A stretch of DNA of 33,018 nt, taken from Lingula anatina (Eukaryota > Brachiopoda > Lingulata > Lingulida > Lingulidae). The stretch covers positions 75,411 through 108,428 of the forward strand of contig NW_019775395.1 in NCBI RefSeq assembly GCF_001039355.2, in the 5' to 3' direction. How positions within the stretch are numbered: position 1 is the first letter of the stretch; each line of letters begins with the position of its first letter. The notes beneath the pieces were generated by a model, which saw nothing but the letters and a program-made list of their open reading frames with translations, was not told the origin of the DNA and searched no databases. Both the position numbers and the translations under genes were made by a program. Positions 22,801-33,007 of this stretch are shown here, piece by piece.

Positions 22801-25800
22801 GTAATCAGATATATTCGCTTTAAAAGTATATTGTCTTGGGCTTCTTTGAAATATTTGATTTCCCGTGACCTTGTGGTCTGTTATCATTGATTTATTGAAT
22901 TTAAACAAAGAAATTTTCGACCGTCTACCAACTGATGCCTGTCAATGTAAACTTGAAAAATTCTGACTGTCTCCCAGAAGATCGAGAAGATGGCATCAAT
23001 CTCCCCCTGATATCATTCATCTGTATTTCACTTCTACAGAAAAATCTTCACTACTCTGTGTTTTCATACAGGAACAGCGGCTCTCACCACAAGACCATCG
23101 AGGAGGCCTTGGAGTGTCTGACCAGTGCCCCTCTGCTGGCTGACCTGTCCACTTGGTCACACTGGGAGGTCATCTTCGAGCCACAATTTGGACCGTTGAA
23201 GACTTTCATTGAGAAGCATAGCAAAGACTGCGCTGGGAATATTGGTCAGTTAATATGATGATAAGTTTGTGTTTTTTTCATAAGTTTAAGTGACAAAGAT
23301 TGTGTTGGAAACATTGGTCATTAAAATGATAACTTTGTGTTAAACTTTGTTTTGCAAGTGCTGTGAAACTCAAGAATTAATAGGTGGAAAGAATACACAG
23401 TTTTATAACCTACCTGTACATGTCAGTGATTTTTTAATGTTAGAAATCTGTTAAATAAATGTCTGTTTCAGATGTAACTTCATATATAAATTCACACAAT
23501 TATTGAAATTGGGTGACCAAAACACAAAGTCAGTCTATAAGTGTTTTGCTAGATGATCATGAATTGCATGATCCATTGGTAGTTTGCCTATTTTCTCTTC
23601 AGTTAAAGACATCAGTGACTTGTACTGCGTTGAGATGGCACCAGGCATTCTGTTGCGTATTACCATGACAACCTCAGATAAGCAATTCAAACTGGCCCTT
23701 GAACAAGGAAACACAAGAGATGCAGCAGGGCATTTGGTTTCCATTTTCCTTCGAGATGGTGGGTTAAAAAATGCACCTCTAGCTCTTTTGGCCAATCATG
23801 TGACAACAGTTCTGCACTCAATGGCAGGAAAGGGCAGCATTGGACAAATTCACCCTGGGTTACAAGAGGCAGAAACAGCAGAAGATGTGCAAGCTCGGCT
23901 TACTTTAGATTGCTTGACAAAATTGCCTAAGAGGATCTGTAAAGCTGTAGCCAGACAGGTATGTGACTCACTTGCACCAGTGGGAACGAAGTTTCACTCC
24001 TCCCTTAATTCACAAAAACATTATGCCATTTTGCCACTGAATTGATGATTGTCTCAACGATAAACTTGTCTCCCAAATGTCTTGCTTGGAAAAAAAACTC
24101 ACCTGAAGAAAATCTCACAAGTTTGCATCCATCTGGGACAATTTTTGTCTAAAGTACAGTTAAAGTCAAATATATAAAATTAAACTAATATTTAATCTGA
24201 TCACCAGATGAAACAAATGAGCTACTGTAGACCATGCAGTTTTCTGGCTGTTTTTGTCTAACCTCAACTCATTTTCTTTTCATTGAACTTGAATCTTTTA
24301 CACTGTCAGGTATTTTTGGAACCCCTGGGTAATACTGTAGGCAAGGCCAAAGCCTACCAGTTGCTCCTCAAGGTGAGCCAATGTATAGAGGACAAGCTGT
24401 GCCTGGAAAGCCTGGGGCTGTCCCTGGGGATCTCTGAATGGACAGAGAGTCTGTGGGCCCAGATGAAAAGCAGTGCTGACCCAATGGACGATTCTTTCAC
24501 ACAGGTTTGAGTACTGTTTGACTTTAGGCCTTAACGCACTGTCAGATTGGGCTTGTGCTTTCTTTTATTTTTCATTTGGTATCATTTGGTAGAAGTGAAG
24601 AAAGATATTTTAACCCAGTTGTTTTTTTATCCAGATTTGGTGTTTTGTTTTCACTAGGAATTCTCTGACGAGGAAAGTGAGGAAGAATTACCTAGTGATG
24701 TTAAACCCAAACAGGAACAAATGGAAGTGGGTGAGTTAATATCCTGAAGCAGCAAAAATAATTAAAAATAACTTGTCTTAGAGAGTATTTTAATTGATGC
24801 TAGATGGAAATACATATTATAAAATAAACAATAAGGTCCAAAATGTACANCTTATAGGAAATCCTATAGGAAATCCTATAGGAAATTTTCGTAAGGGACA
24901 TTTAAGTTGTTTTTTTGTCACCTTTGATCTGTGTATCTTTACTAGTGACCTGAAAGAATTTTTAGTTGCAGCTAATATGGAGAATAACCCTGTGTATCAC
25001 ACTTTTAAAATACTTTCAGCTGTACTGTTCAAGCAGCTAAGCCAGACACTGTCCTCATATACCAGTGCTATGAATCTAAGGGCCATGGCCCACATGGAAA
25101 AGAGACTGGCACAATACTTTGGTTTCCAGGATTTTCACAGCATGGGTCATGGTAGTTTCACAGAATTTCTGGGACATCACAGTAAGGTGGGTAAATAAAC
25201 TGTTGAGTACTTGTAAATCAAAATGAGTTTCGATAATGACTACTTACTTATCAGTTGCAGCTTATTAAGCAGTACAGATTTTTTATTACTAGCATATTAC
25301 TGTTGATTCACATTTAAAGCTATATTTAAAAAAATTAGAAAAACCTGAATTTCTCAGGTCCTACATAATAACACCCATTGTACCATTTTCTGAATTTGCA
25401 GACATGAAACTCATAAAAATCTGTAAGAAACTATAGGATAGATTTAATTGATTAGTTGTTACAGTAATGTTTGATTTTGTTGTGAAAGAGGATTTACATA
25501 TTGGCTTATTTGAAAAATATAGCTGATTATATGACAAACATAGTTACTGTTTTAACACAGAATGAAAAATACTGTGCAGTCAGTAAGTCAATAAACAAAG
25601 TTGTACATATCACAGGAGCTAGAAGAACTTGGCATGGCCAGTGTAGGGGGTGGGCCAGGAACTGGGCAGTTTACAGCCACTAAGGATAGTGTCCTGCAGT
25701 TCATTAGGCAGTGTGGAAATGATCTGGTAAGCATGGATCCAAATATATGGGGAATGGCAAATTCACTGTGTGATTTCAAAATTAATTTCTCAGCCAGAAC

Positions 25801-28800
25801 ATTTTTCTCTAAAACAGTGTTTTCTTTTCAAGTTATAAAACTACTGCCCTTGAATAACGGTTGTCATGAACCCATTAATAACAAATTTAAAATGAAGTTT
25901 TCACTTGATTAAGTTCTCATTCATTCACTCACTAATTCATTCACTTATCTGTTAGTTCACTCATTCATTTATTCATTCAGTAGTTCATTTAATCTTTAAT
26001 TCGTTCATTCATTCATCACTCATTGATTCATTCTTTAATTCATTCATTCATTCATTCATTCATCACTCATTGTTTTTTTCTTTAATTCATTCATTTATTC
26101 ATCCATTCCTTCATTCCTTCATTCCAGCCCAGTGATACCATTGGTGATATGCTGTGTGACCAGTTTAAAGTGAAGAAGCCCACTGACCTAGGCTGTGGCA
26201 CTGTCCAAAAGCTGGTTGAAGGTGCTGGAGATGGTGCCACGCCCCACAGTGTGGTGTACTATGAGGCTGCTTCTGTGGATAGCCAGGGGTAAGAACTTAA
26301 GTGAAACAAGTTTTTTCTTTTTTGCTTTTTAAGGTGTTTTCTCCCTTATATGTTAGAATAAGTAAAGAGCCAGAGGATAGCTTTCATTTCTTGTTCCTCT
26401 TTTTTTTTTCTTGCATATTATAAGTACATATTTTTTGAAGATATTTTGAATGTAATCAGATATATTCGCTTTAAAAGTATATTGTCTTGGGCTGCTTTGA
26501 AATATTTGATTTCCCGTGACCTTGTGGTCTGTTATCATTGATTCATTGAATTTAAACAAAGAAATCGGTGCAGAGGGTGATAAACTTTGATTTTGTTAAC
26601 ACAATGATAGTGCTACCTGTATTTGATTTTGGACATATTGTACATTCTGCTTTTAATGTTGGGCTACTGTAACTGTTATTATAATAGCAACTTGTTAATA
26701 TCTGAGCTGTAATACCTGTATAAATTACCTTACAGGTATTAGTTAGTAACTAATTTAGCCATTATTAAATAATTAGATAAAATAAATTTAATTATATCAC
26801 GTTTCTGTAATTTATATCATATGTATTTCACTCCCACCTTTAAGTCAGCAAAAATCTCAACTCACTACTCTGTGATTTCATACAGGAACAGGGGGTGACA
26901 AAATTACATTTTATTTGCACAATGATAGTGATATCTGTAACACTCAGTATTTGACTTTGGACATTTTGGACATTTGGTGTTTCACATTGGACTGTAATTG
27001 CTACAGCATCTTCTTAATCCCCCAACTGTCACACCTGTATAAATTACTCAGCAGGTAATAGCAAATTATAAAGTAAGCCACATCTGATAAAATTAATTTA
27101 ATCGAAGCATATGTTTTCTTTATGCATATCCAGGGGCATTTACAGAGATATTTTCTGAGTCACTGTGTCTTTCCAATTGTCTTTTTTGATCCATCCTTAA
27201 TTTTCGACCGTCTACCAACTGATACCTGTCAATGTAAACTTGAAAAATTCTGACCGTCTCCCAGAAGATCGAGAAGATGGCATCAATCTGCCCCTGATAT
27301 CATTCATCTGTATTTCACTTCTACAGAAAAATCTTCACTACTCTGTGTTTTCATACAGGAACAGCGGCTCTCACCACAAGACCATCGAGGAGGCCTTGGA
27401 GTGTCTGACCAGTGCCCCTCTGCTGGCTGACCTGTCCACTTGGTCACACTGGGAGGTCATCTTCGAGCCACAATTTGGACCGCTGAAGACTTTCATTGAG
27501 AAGCATAGCAAAGACTGCGCTGGGAATATTGGTCAGTTAATATGATGATAAGTTTGTGTTTTTTTCATAAGTTTAAGTGACAAAGATTGTGTTGGAAACA
27601 TTGGTCATTAAAATGATAACTTTGTGTTAAACTTTGTTTTGCAAGTGCTGTGAAACTCAAGAATTAATAGGTGGAAAGAATATTCAGTTTTATAACCTAC
27701 ATGTCAGTGATTTTTTAATGTTAGAAATCTGTTAAATAAATGTCTGTTTCAGATGTAACTTCATATATAAATTCACACAATTATTGAAATTGGGTGACCA
27801 AAACACAAAATCAGTCTATAAGCGTTTTGCTACATGATCATGAATTGCATGATCCATTGGTAGTTTGCCTATTTTCTCTTCAGTTAAAGACATCAGTGAC
27901 TTGTACTGCGTTGAGATGGCACCAGGCATTCTGTTGCGTATTACCATGACAACCTCAGATAAGCAATTCAAACTGGCCCTTGAACAAGGAAACACAAGAG
28001 ATGCAGCAGGGCATTTGGTTTCCATTTTCCTTCGAGATGGTGGGTCAAAAAATGCACCTCTAGCTCTTTTGTCCAATCATGTGACAACAGTTCTGCACTC
28101 AATGGCAGGAAAGGGCAGCATTGGACAAATTCACCCTGGGTTACAAGAGGCAGAAACAGCAGAAGATGTGCAAGCTCGGCTTACTTTAGATTGCTTGACA
28201 AAATTGCCTAAGAGGATCTGTAAAGCTGTAGCCAGACAGGTATGTGACTCACTTGCACCAGTGGGAATGAAGTTCCACTCCTCCCTTTATTCACAAAAAC
28301 ATTATGCCATTTTGCCACTGAATTGATGATTGTCTCAACGATAAACTTGTCTCCCAAATGCCGTGCTTGGAAAAAAAACTCACCTGAAGAAAATCTCACA
28401 AGTTTGCATCCATCTGGGACAATTTTTGTCTAAAGTACAGTTAAAGTCAAATATATAAAATTAAACTAATATTTAATCTAAAATTAAACTAATATTTAAT
28501 TTAATCTGAAACAAATGAGCTACTGTAGACCATGCAGTTTTCTGGCTGTTTTTGTCTAACCTCAACTCATTTTCTTTTCATTGAACTTGAATCTTTTACA
28601 CTGTCAGGTATTTTTGGAACCCCTGGGTAATACTGTAGGCAAGGCCAAAGCCTACCAGTTGCTCCTCAAGATGAGCCAATGTATAGAGGACAAGCTGTGC
28701 CTGGAAAGCCTGGGGCTGTCCCTGGGGATATCTGAATGGACAGAGAGTCTGTGGGACAAGATGAATAGCAGTGCCGACCCAATGGACGATTCTTTCACAC

Positions 28801-30386
28801 AGGTTTGAGTACTGTTTGACTTTAGGCCTTAACGCACTGTCAGATTGGGCTTGTGTTTTCTTTTATTTTTCATTTGGTATCATTTGGTAGAAGTGAAGAA
28901 AGATATTTTAACCCAGTTGTTTTTTTTATCCAGATTTGGTGTTTTGTTTTCACTAGGAATTCTCTGACGAGGAAAGTGAGGAAGAATTACCTAGTGATGT
29001 AAAACCCAAACAGGAACAAATGGAAGTGGGTGAGTTAATATCCTGAAGCAGCAAAAATAATTAAAAATAACTTGTCTTAGAGAGTATTTTAATTGATGCT
29101 AGATGGAAATACATATTATAAAATAAACAATAAGGTCCAAAATGTACATACAGTAGAAAATACCATTTTCCAAATTNAGTAGAAAATACCATTTTCCAAA
29201 TTCATCCCAGACTGATTACTAGTAGAATGTAGACCCGCTAGGTACGCCTTTTTAAAGAAATTTGATGACTATTATTATCTGATTGTAAAGCTAGAATTTA
29301 TAACATTGTGTGGTAAGTATGAATGCAAAAATTGATCACATGAAAATTTTAGTTTCAGAAACTGCAGAGAAACTTCTGTCAGAAGCAGCAGTTGACAATC
29401 AACAAGAGATTTTGATGGAAAATACTGAACGTGTTGACAGCAACAACACCCATGATGTAAGTGACGCCTCCAGTGTAGAACCAACACAAACCTTGGAGAC
29501 AAAGGATGAGGCTTGTAGTGAAAAAGAAACTAAGTGCTTCAATGTCATTCAGGACATCCGTCTGGAGAAGTTTGGAATTGGTCTTGAATTGGATGAGAAG
29601 GGGCAGAAGCTGGCCCAAGGACTGAATGAATTGGTGGGACGCAGCCTGGACAAGCTGTCTCAAGAGCTGTATAACAAAGACACCCATTTTGTGTTGGAAT
29701 TGATACAGGTAAGGCAAATTTGTCTTGTACAGGAAAAGATTAATTTTGCAGTTGCAGCTAGCTTGCATGGGTGGCATGGTGTATAACTAATAATATTAAT
29801 TTTTATGCTTGTCTCTTCTCCAGAATACATATTATGTCATTGTTTCATAAAAAAAATCAGTATAAATGATATAAAACGAGTGTAACAGCACTACAAACGT
29901 CAAATATAAATGGCAGCAATTTACCATGTCAACAGTAATTAAAGTCCCCATAATTGAAAAAAACGCATCTGTTGAATAATTTGTAAATATAACAATAATA
30001 TCAAGAAACGTGGTTTAAAACATAACAGTAGTATCAATACTGAATAGAAACATAATGTATTCTACAACAAATAGGTGATAATGATAATTTAATACAAGAA
30101 CGATACATAATATAATATAAGAATACAGATAACAGAGACCCACGATTTGATCCAAATCTCCCTTCCAGAATGCGGATGACAATGACTACCCCACTGCCCA
30201 GTGGTCAGAGGCAGGGTCCAGTGAGTGTCCAGAGCTGGTCTTTGTGGTGGAGGAGGACTGCATCACCCTGTACAACAATGAGAAGGGGTTTTCTGAGAGG
30301 AATATCAGAGCCATTTGTGATGTTGGGCAGTCCACCAAGGGAAAACACAAGCAAGGATATATTGGTAAATGAGAAATAATGGTTGA

Positions 30387-30459
<73 letters not shown>

Positions 30460-32217
30460 TGTTGCCGTTTTTGAAATCCCCATCCTGTTTCTTAAAGATT
30501 TCAACAGATTTTATTATCATTCATTATTGTTTTTTTTTTTTTTTTTGGAAGTGGGGGTAATCTCTTTATTATTATAACCAAAAACCAAAGAAAAAGAGTG
30601 TAAATATCAATCAATATGTTAAATTACATGGTGTTAACAATTTTTATCATCTAATTTATTTTAAGATGTAATTAAGTACAAGAATTTCTTTATAATATAC
30701 TATAATTTCTTTATACTGTATATTTAATTATTTTTTTTTTTTTTGGGGGGGGGATGGGTTTGGGGAGGGGAATAATAATATTAATTATAACCAAAAACCA
30801 AAGTAAAAGAGTGTAAATATCAATCAGCATAAATCATATGGTGTTAACAATTTACATCAACTAATTTTTTAGATATCAAAAAGTGCAAGAATTTTCTTCA
30901 TATTATATCACAAATTTTTTTTCCATATTCAAGGTCAAAAAGGCATAGGCTTTAAGTCTGTGTTTACTGTTACCAACACCCCAGAAATTATCTCCAACGG
31001 ATACTGTATCCGCTTTGATGCCAACAGTGGACCCACTGGATATATCCTGCCTCACTGGGTGTCAGAGGAAGACAGAGAGAGACCTCTCGAGTCATTTTAT
31101 GTGACCTTGGCAGGGGGAAAGAAGTCGAAAAAGAAGTCTAAGGTTTTAGTTGACCTTAGTGATGAAAGGTGATGTTTATGATATTTGATGAGATTGATAA
31201 TGAACAACAACAAGTCTGTGTTTTTATTATATTCTTGGATCCCACGCCAAAAGGAAGCAAACAAACAAGCAATGCTGGGAGCTATTTTGTATCTGTGGTT
31301 GTGTGAATGTATGTTTCTGCAAAAGTGTTTGCCTGTCAATCTGTGATAATGCATTGGTGCATGAAGTTATTATTATTATTATTTTCATTATTTATGTTTT
31401 TAATTTTTCTCAAGAGTATTAATATCATTGGCAGTTTTAACCCTCTGGGATATGCTGTGATTTGCTAGTTGATAATGTAAAACTATGTTAAAGAGTTTTA
31501 AAAAACTTTCAGGGGAAAGGTGCAATTCAATTTAAAAGCACTTACACTGCTTGGAATTACATTCAGTTTGATGAATAGAAAAAATAATCAAGTTTTTTTT
31601 TTCACACAGGTGGACCACCAAGATAACGCTGCCCCTGAAAACACAGACCGAGCAAGAGAAATTGAAGAATCGCTCCTTGACATCCAGCTTTAAAGATGTC
31701 CACCCCTCCCTGCTCTTGTTTCTGAACAGGCTTAAGAGGCTGATAGTGATAAACAAGGTAAAGGTTATTATTATTATTATTATTCTTTATTATTAAACCA
31801 GCTGATGACATATAGTTTTGAATAACAGGACAGGGAAATATATGGCATGAGGACAGATGCTGAATTCACACATTTTACACCAACTTGAACATGATTATGT
31901 CCATGTCAAGTTTTTCTTACATGAAGAATATCTGCTGAAGGTAATGCAATTTTACCTGAAAGTTGGTTAAAATGCATGTGGACAAACTGGCCAAATGGGC
32001 AGCTTCATCACACAATGGCATATAATTTTTTTTTTAATTGTGTTGATTTTTCATTTCGGTTGCAGTAAAGTAAATAATTTTAATGTTTCAACAGGTGAAT
32101 AAGGAAACTGAGGTGATGCACAGACGTGATCTAGGCAATGGTGTGATAGAAATCCAAACCTCCAGGAAAACTGAGAGATGGCTGCTTCATAAGAAGGTGC
32201 TGCCTGTCCCAGAAGAG
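16791..32217 (+). CDS. Large NO VEIN-like / sacsin-type GHKL ATPase (3' end beyond window)
   Basis: Twenty-five coding exons chain in phase to 1838 codons: 16791-16869, 17784-19111, 19632-19769, 20002-20144, 20450-20611, 21017-21156, seven exons of block A, seven exons of block B, then 29359-29708, 30169-30364, 30934-31168, 31610-31757 and 32095-32217. The order is an acidic N-terminus, a Gln-rich coiled coil and Lys-rich linker, then segments recalling the N-terminal part of the plant NO VEIN protein (ELHLGPFVKQPKLRELF, DLSTWSHWEVIFEPQFGPL). Last comes an HSP90/sacsin-like ATPase with ELIQNADDN, NNEKGF and GYIGQKGIGFKSVF. NO VEIN is a nuclear protein needed for plant vascular and endosperm development; animal relatives are large and poorly studied. 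The C-terminal NOV/DUF3883 domain expected for the family would lie beyond the window. The gene name is a family-level assignment from memory. Confidence 0.75.
17784..19111 (+). CDS. NO VEIN-like gene, long N-terminal exon (coiled coil, Lys-rich linker, helical domain)
   Basis: This single 1328-base exon encodes residues about 27-469. The order is a helical segment with a Gln-rich coiled coil (ESHYRPQLEQLQAEVAQLQS), a Ser/Pro linker (SRTGSPSPEPLG), a Lys-rich patch (KGTKKKGKKGAKGKKTEK) that could be a nuclear signal, and a folded part with NYVVGSRAGEKLTRYNILNF and ELHLGPFVKQPKLRELFGIP. The last motif resembles the repeated ELxLGPLxKxP motif of plant NO VEIN. The exon ends at CTTATG|GTGAGA in phase 0. 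Confidence 0.8.
19632..21156 (+). CDS. NO VEIN-like gene, four exons before the duplicated block
   Basis: Exons 19632-19769, 20002-20144, 20450-20611 and 21017-21156 join in phases 0, 2, 2, ending in phase 1. They encode KKLWTARVNLGQFLTYVQEQ, a charged helix EQMDKKLHKLKNQLQESILK, then ADMAAADVVLEVFNRCQTIF, and a Cys-containing segment (LFQLCLCTAGDLEIPHLAED) ending in an acidic stretch. All donors and acceptors are canonical. Confidence in the joins is high because a single long frame runs through all of them. Confidence 0.75.
21404..24730 (+). CDS. NO VEIN-like gene, seven-exon block, copy A
   Basis: Exons: 21404-21570, 22000-22110, 22477-22637, 23072-23244, 23603-23958, 24310-24504 and 24658-24730 (1236 bases, 412 codons). 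The block enters and leaves in phase 1. It encodes KRLAQYFGFQDFHSMGHGSF, DMLCDQFKVKKPTDLGCGTV, LADLSTWSHWEVIFEPQFGP and VKDISDLYCVEMAPGILLRI, then an acidic tail EFSDEESEEELPSDV. The WSHWEVIFEPQFGPL motif recalls plant NO VEIN. Every exon recurs at 25020-29029. The true first-exon boundary is at TACTTCAG|CTGTAC; reading further upstream gives an apparent but spurious frameshift. Confidence 0.75.
22299..22475 (+). repeat. ATTC-rich tetranucleotide tract, copy A
   Basis: Irregular (ATTC)n fills the last part of the intron before the exon at 22477 and forms its polypyrimidine tract. The tract length differs from the copy at 25915-26126. Confidence 0.9.
24850..24897. other. Assembly junction between the two repeat units (contains N)
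   Basis: A single N at 24850 is followed by about 47 bases absent from either repeat unit, including tandem TCCTATAGGAAA units, then unit B begins. In unit B the sequence after AAATGTACA continues differently, so unit A is cut at the N. Confidence 0.7.
25020..29029 (+). CDS. NO VEIN-like gene, seven-exon block, copy B
   Basis: Exons: 25020-25186, 25616-25726, 26128-26288, 27359-27531, 27884-28239, 28608-28802 and 28957-29029, each the same length as in copy A. By my count 15 of 1236 exon bases differ: 7 silent and 8 amino-acid changing, including GAMPHS to GATPHS, LANH to LSNH and LWAQMKSS to LWDKMNSS. Phase 1 at the end joins cleanly to the exon at 29359, and phase 1 at the start fits either the exon ending at 21156 or the one ending at 24730. 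If copy A is an assembly artefact, this copy alone gives a normal protein. Confidence 0.75.
25915..26126 (+). repeat. ATTC-rich tetranucleotide tract, copy B
   Basis: This is the counterpart of 22299-22475 with extra and rearranged ATTC/ATCACTC units, directly before the exon at 26128. Confidence 0.9.
26565..27200 (+). other. About 636 bp present only in unit B, with internal duplication and a decoy splice acceptor
   Basis: The segment lies in the intron before the exon at 27359. It contains two diverged copies of about 170-200 bases (around ACAATGATAGTG at about 26601 and 26919, each followed by ACCTGTATAAATTAC). The second is preceded by CTACTCTGTGATTTCATACA and GGAACAGG, a near copy of the true acceptor and exon start at 27339-27364. 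Confidence 0.65.
29359..31168 (+). CDS. NO VEIN-like gene, exons encoding the GHKL ATPase core
   Basis: Exons 29359-29708, 30169-30364 and 30934-31168. After a Ser/Thr/Glu-rich linker the domain starts at about FNVIQDIRLEKFGIGLELDE. The N-box Glu-Asn (ELIQNADDN) straddles the first splice junction. LYNNEKGF corresponds to the G1 box, and STKGKHKQGYIGQKGIGF forms the ATP lid and G2 box. The catalytic-type Glu and the Mg-binding Asn are present, so ATP binding is likely. A basic loop GGKKSKKKSKV follows. Sacsin and NO VEIN proteins share this fold with HSP90. Confidence 0.85.
30385..30451 (+). repeat. (GT)n microsatellite
   Basis: About 33 GT units followed by GAGAGAGAG lie 20 bases after the donor of the exon ending at 30364. 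Long apparent frames (Cys-Val or Thr-His repeats) across it are artefacts of the repeat. Confidence 0.97.
30529..30920 (-). repeat. Two adjacent copies of a roughly 200-base repeat with poly(T) heads
   Basis: Unit 1 (about 30529-30715) and unit 2 (about 30731-30920) each start with a T run followed by G-rich sequence and share ATAACCAAAAACCAAAG, AAGAGTGTAAATATCAATCA and ATGGTGTTAACAATTT. On the minus strand each would end in a poly(A) tail, as expected for a retroposed short element. The family is not known to me. Confidence 0.6.
31610..32217 (+). CDS. NO VEIN-like gene, last two exons in the window
   Basis: Exons 31610-31757 and 32095-32217. The first begins WTTKITLPLKTQTEQEKLKN and holds PSLLLFLNRLKRLIVINK, which matches the usual end of a sacsin/NO VEIN ATPase domain. 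The second encodes IEIQTSRKTERWLLHKKVLP. It ends in phase 0 at GAAGAG|GTGAAT, and the gene continues to the right. Confidence 0.75.
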
Positions 32218-32591
32218 GTGAATGCATTCATGCACACATGCATATGCACTCCCATACATATGCAAACAGTTGTATACGCACGCATTTGCACACATACTTG
32301 CTCACATGCAAGCAAGGAAAAGCATGAGCTAACACAGTAACCAAAAGCATAAATATATAGTAACTGGTTTTGGATATTGAAATGATAAATACTGGTATGC
32401 ATTTGGATATTTAATACTTTCATTTCTATCAGAATAGGAAGATTGTCCATAGTCAGGAAATCAAACATTACTGTAACAGTAGAATTACAATAGATATTAT
32501 TAAAACTTGCAGTTTCCCCCTGAATTTATACGTCAACTAAATTTAGTATGTGAATAAGTTGTTGTTAATAATTATGTACAAATGTACTATA

Positions 32592-32828
32592 TTAGGCCAC
32601 ACTTTTTTTATTTTTAATGGATGACATCCTGCGCGGGCACCGAAAAAAAAAAAAAAAAAAAAAAAATCCCCCCCCCCTAAGGAGGTCGGTTGTCGCAAAC
32701 GTCATTATAGAATTTGCCGGAAAATGCAATTGGCAATCCTCAGCTAATTCCGCAAGCTCCATACTGTCATTGTCGACTGCAGAGACATCCGAGTAGTTCC
32801 GAGTGCGGAAAATGAGCTTTCTGCGCAT
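32592..32828 (-). CDS. Possible minus-strand coding fragment inside the intron
   Basis: From an ATG at 32828 the minus strand reads MRRKLIFRTRNYSDVSAV, followed by a Glu/Leu-rich part (MELAELAEDCQLHFPANS, MTFATTDLL), before running into the C and A homopolymers near 32678. Amino-acid composition is ordinary for a protein, unlike most frames here, and TGCGCATGCA overlaps the start. No splice donor is obvious before the homopolymer, and I do not recognise the protein. It may be the 5' exon of a nested gene or a transposon fragment. Confidence 0.2.
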   Translation of the reverse strand: MRRKLIFRTRNYSDVSAVDNDSMELAELAEDCQLHFPANSIMTFATTDLLRGGGFFFFFFFFRCPRRMSSIKNKKSVA

Positions 32829-32991
32829 GCATATTATGGAATATATGGCCACTTTACCGTCAAATTCATTCTTAGCATTAATTTCAAAATACACGACAAT
32901 TAAAGTCAAAAGGAACGGGGGCCGCAGTTTTGGATTGGTTTGCCATTGATATTGGACATGGAGATATCACCCTTTTACAATTATATGAAAG

Positions 32992-33007
32992 GCTGGCCGC
33001 GGCCAGC
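32992..33007. repeat. 16-base perfect palindrome GCTGGCCGCGGCCAGC
   Basis: A fully self-complementary GC-only palindrome in AT-rich surroundings. It may be the tip of an inverted-repeat element that continues beyond the window. Confidence 0.6.

Larger units (their letters stand above)
21283..24849 (+). repeat. Direct repeat unit A (genomic extent of duplicated block)
   Basis: This unit matches 24898-29148 through exons and introns at about 98-99% by eye, apart from an approximately 636-base absence near 22915 and small indels in the ATTC tract. It ends exactly at an N (24850). Confidence 0.9.
24898..29148 (+). repeat. Direct repeat unit B (genomic extent of duplicated block)
   Basis: This is the second copy of 21283-24849. 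It carries about 636 extra bases at about 26565-27200 and a changed ATTC tract. It continues without a break into TACAGTAGAAAATACC and then the join at 29177. Confidence 0.9.

Noticed and set aside
30205-30577. Frames of Thr-His and Cys-Val repeats on both strands
   Set aside because: They are translations of the (GT)n microsatellite.
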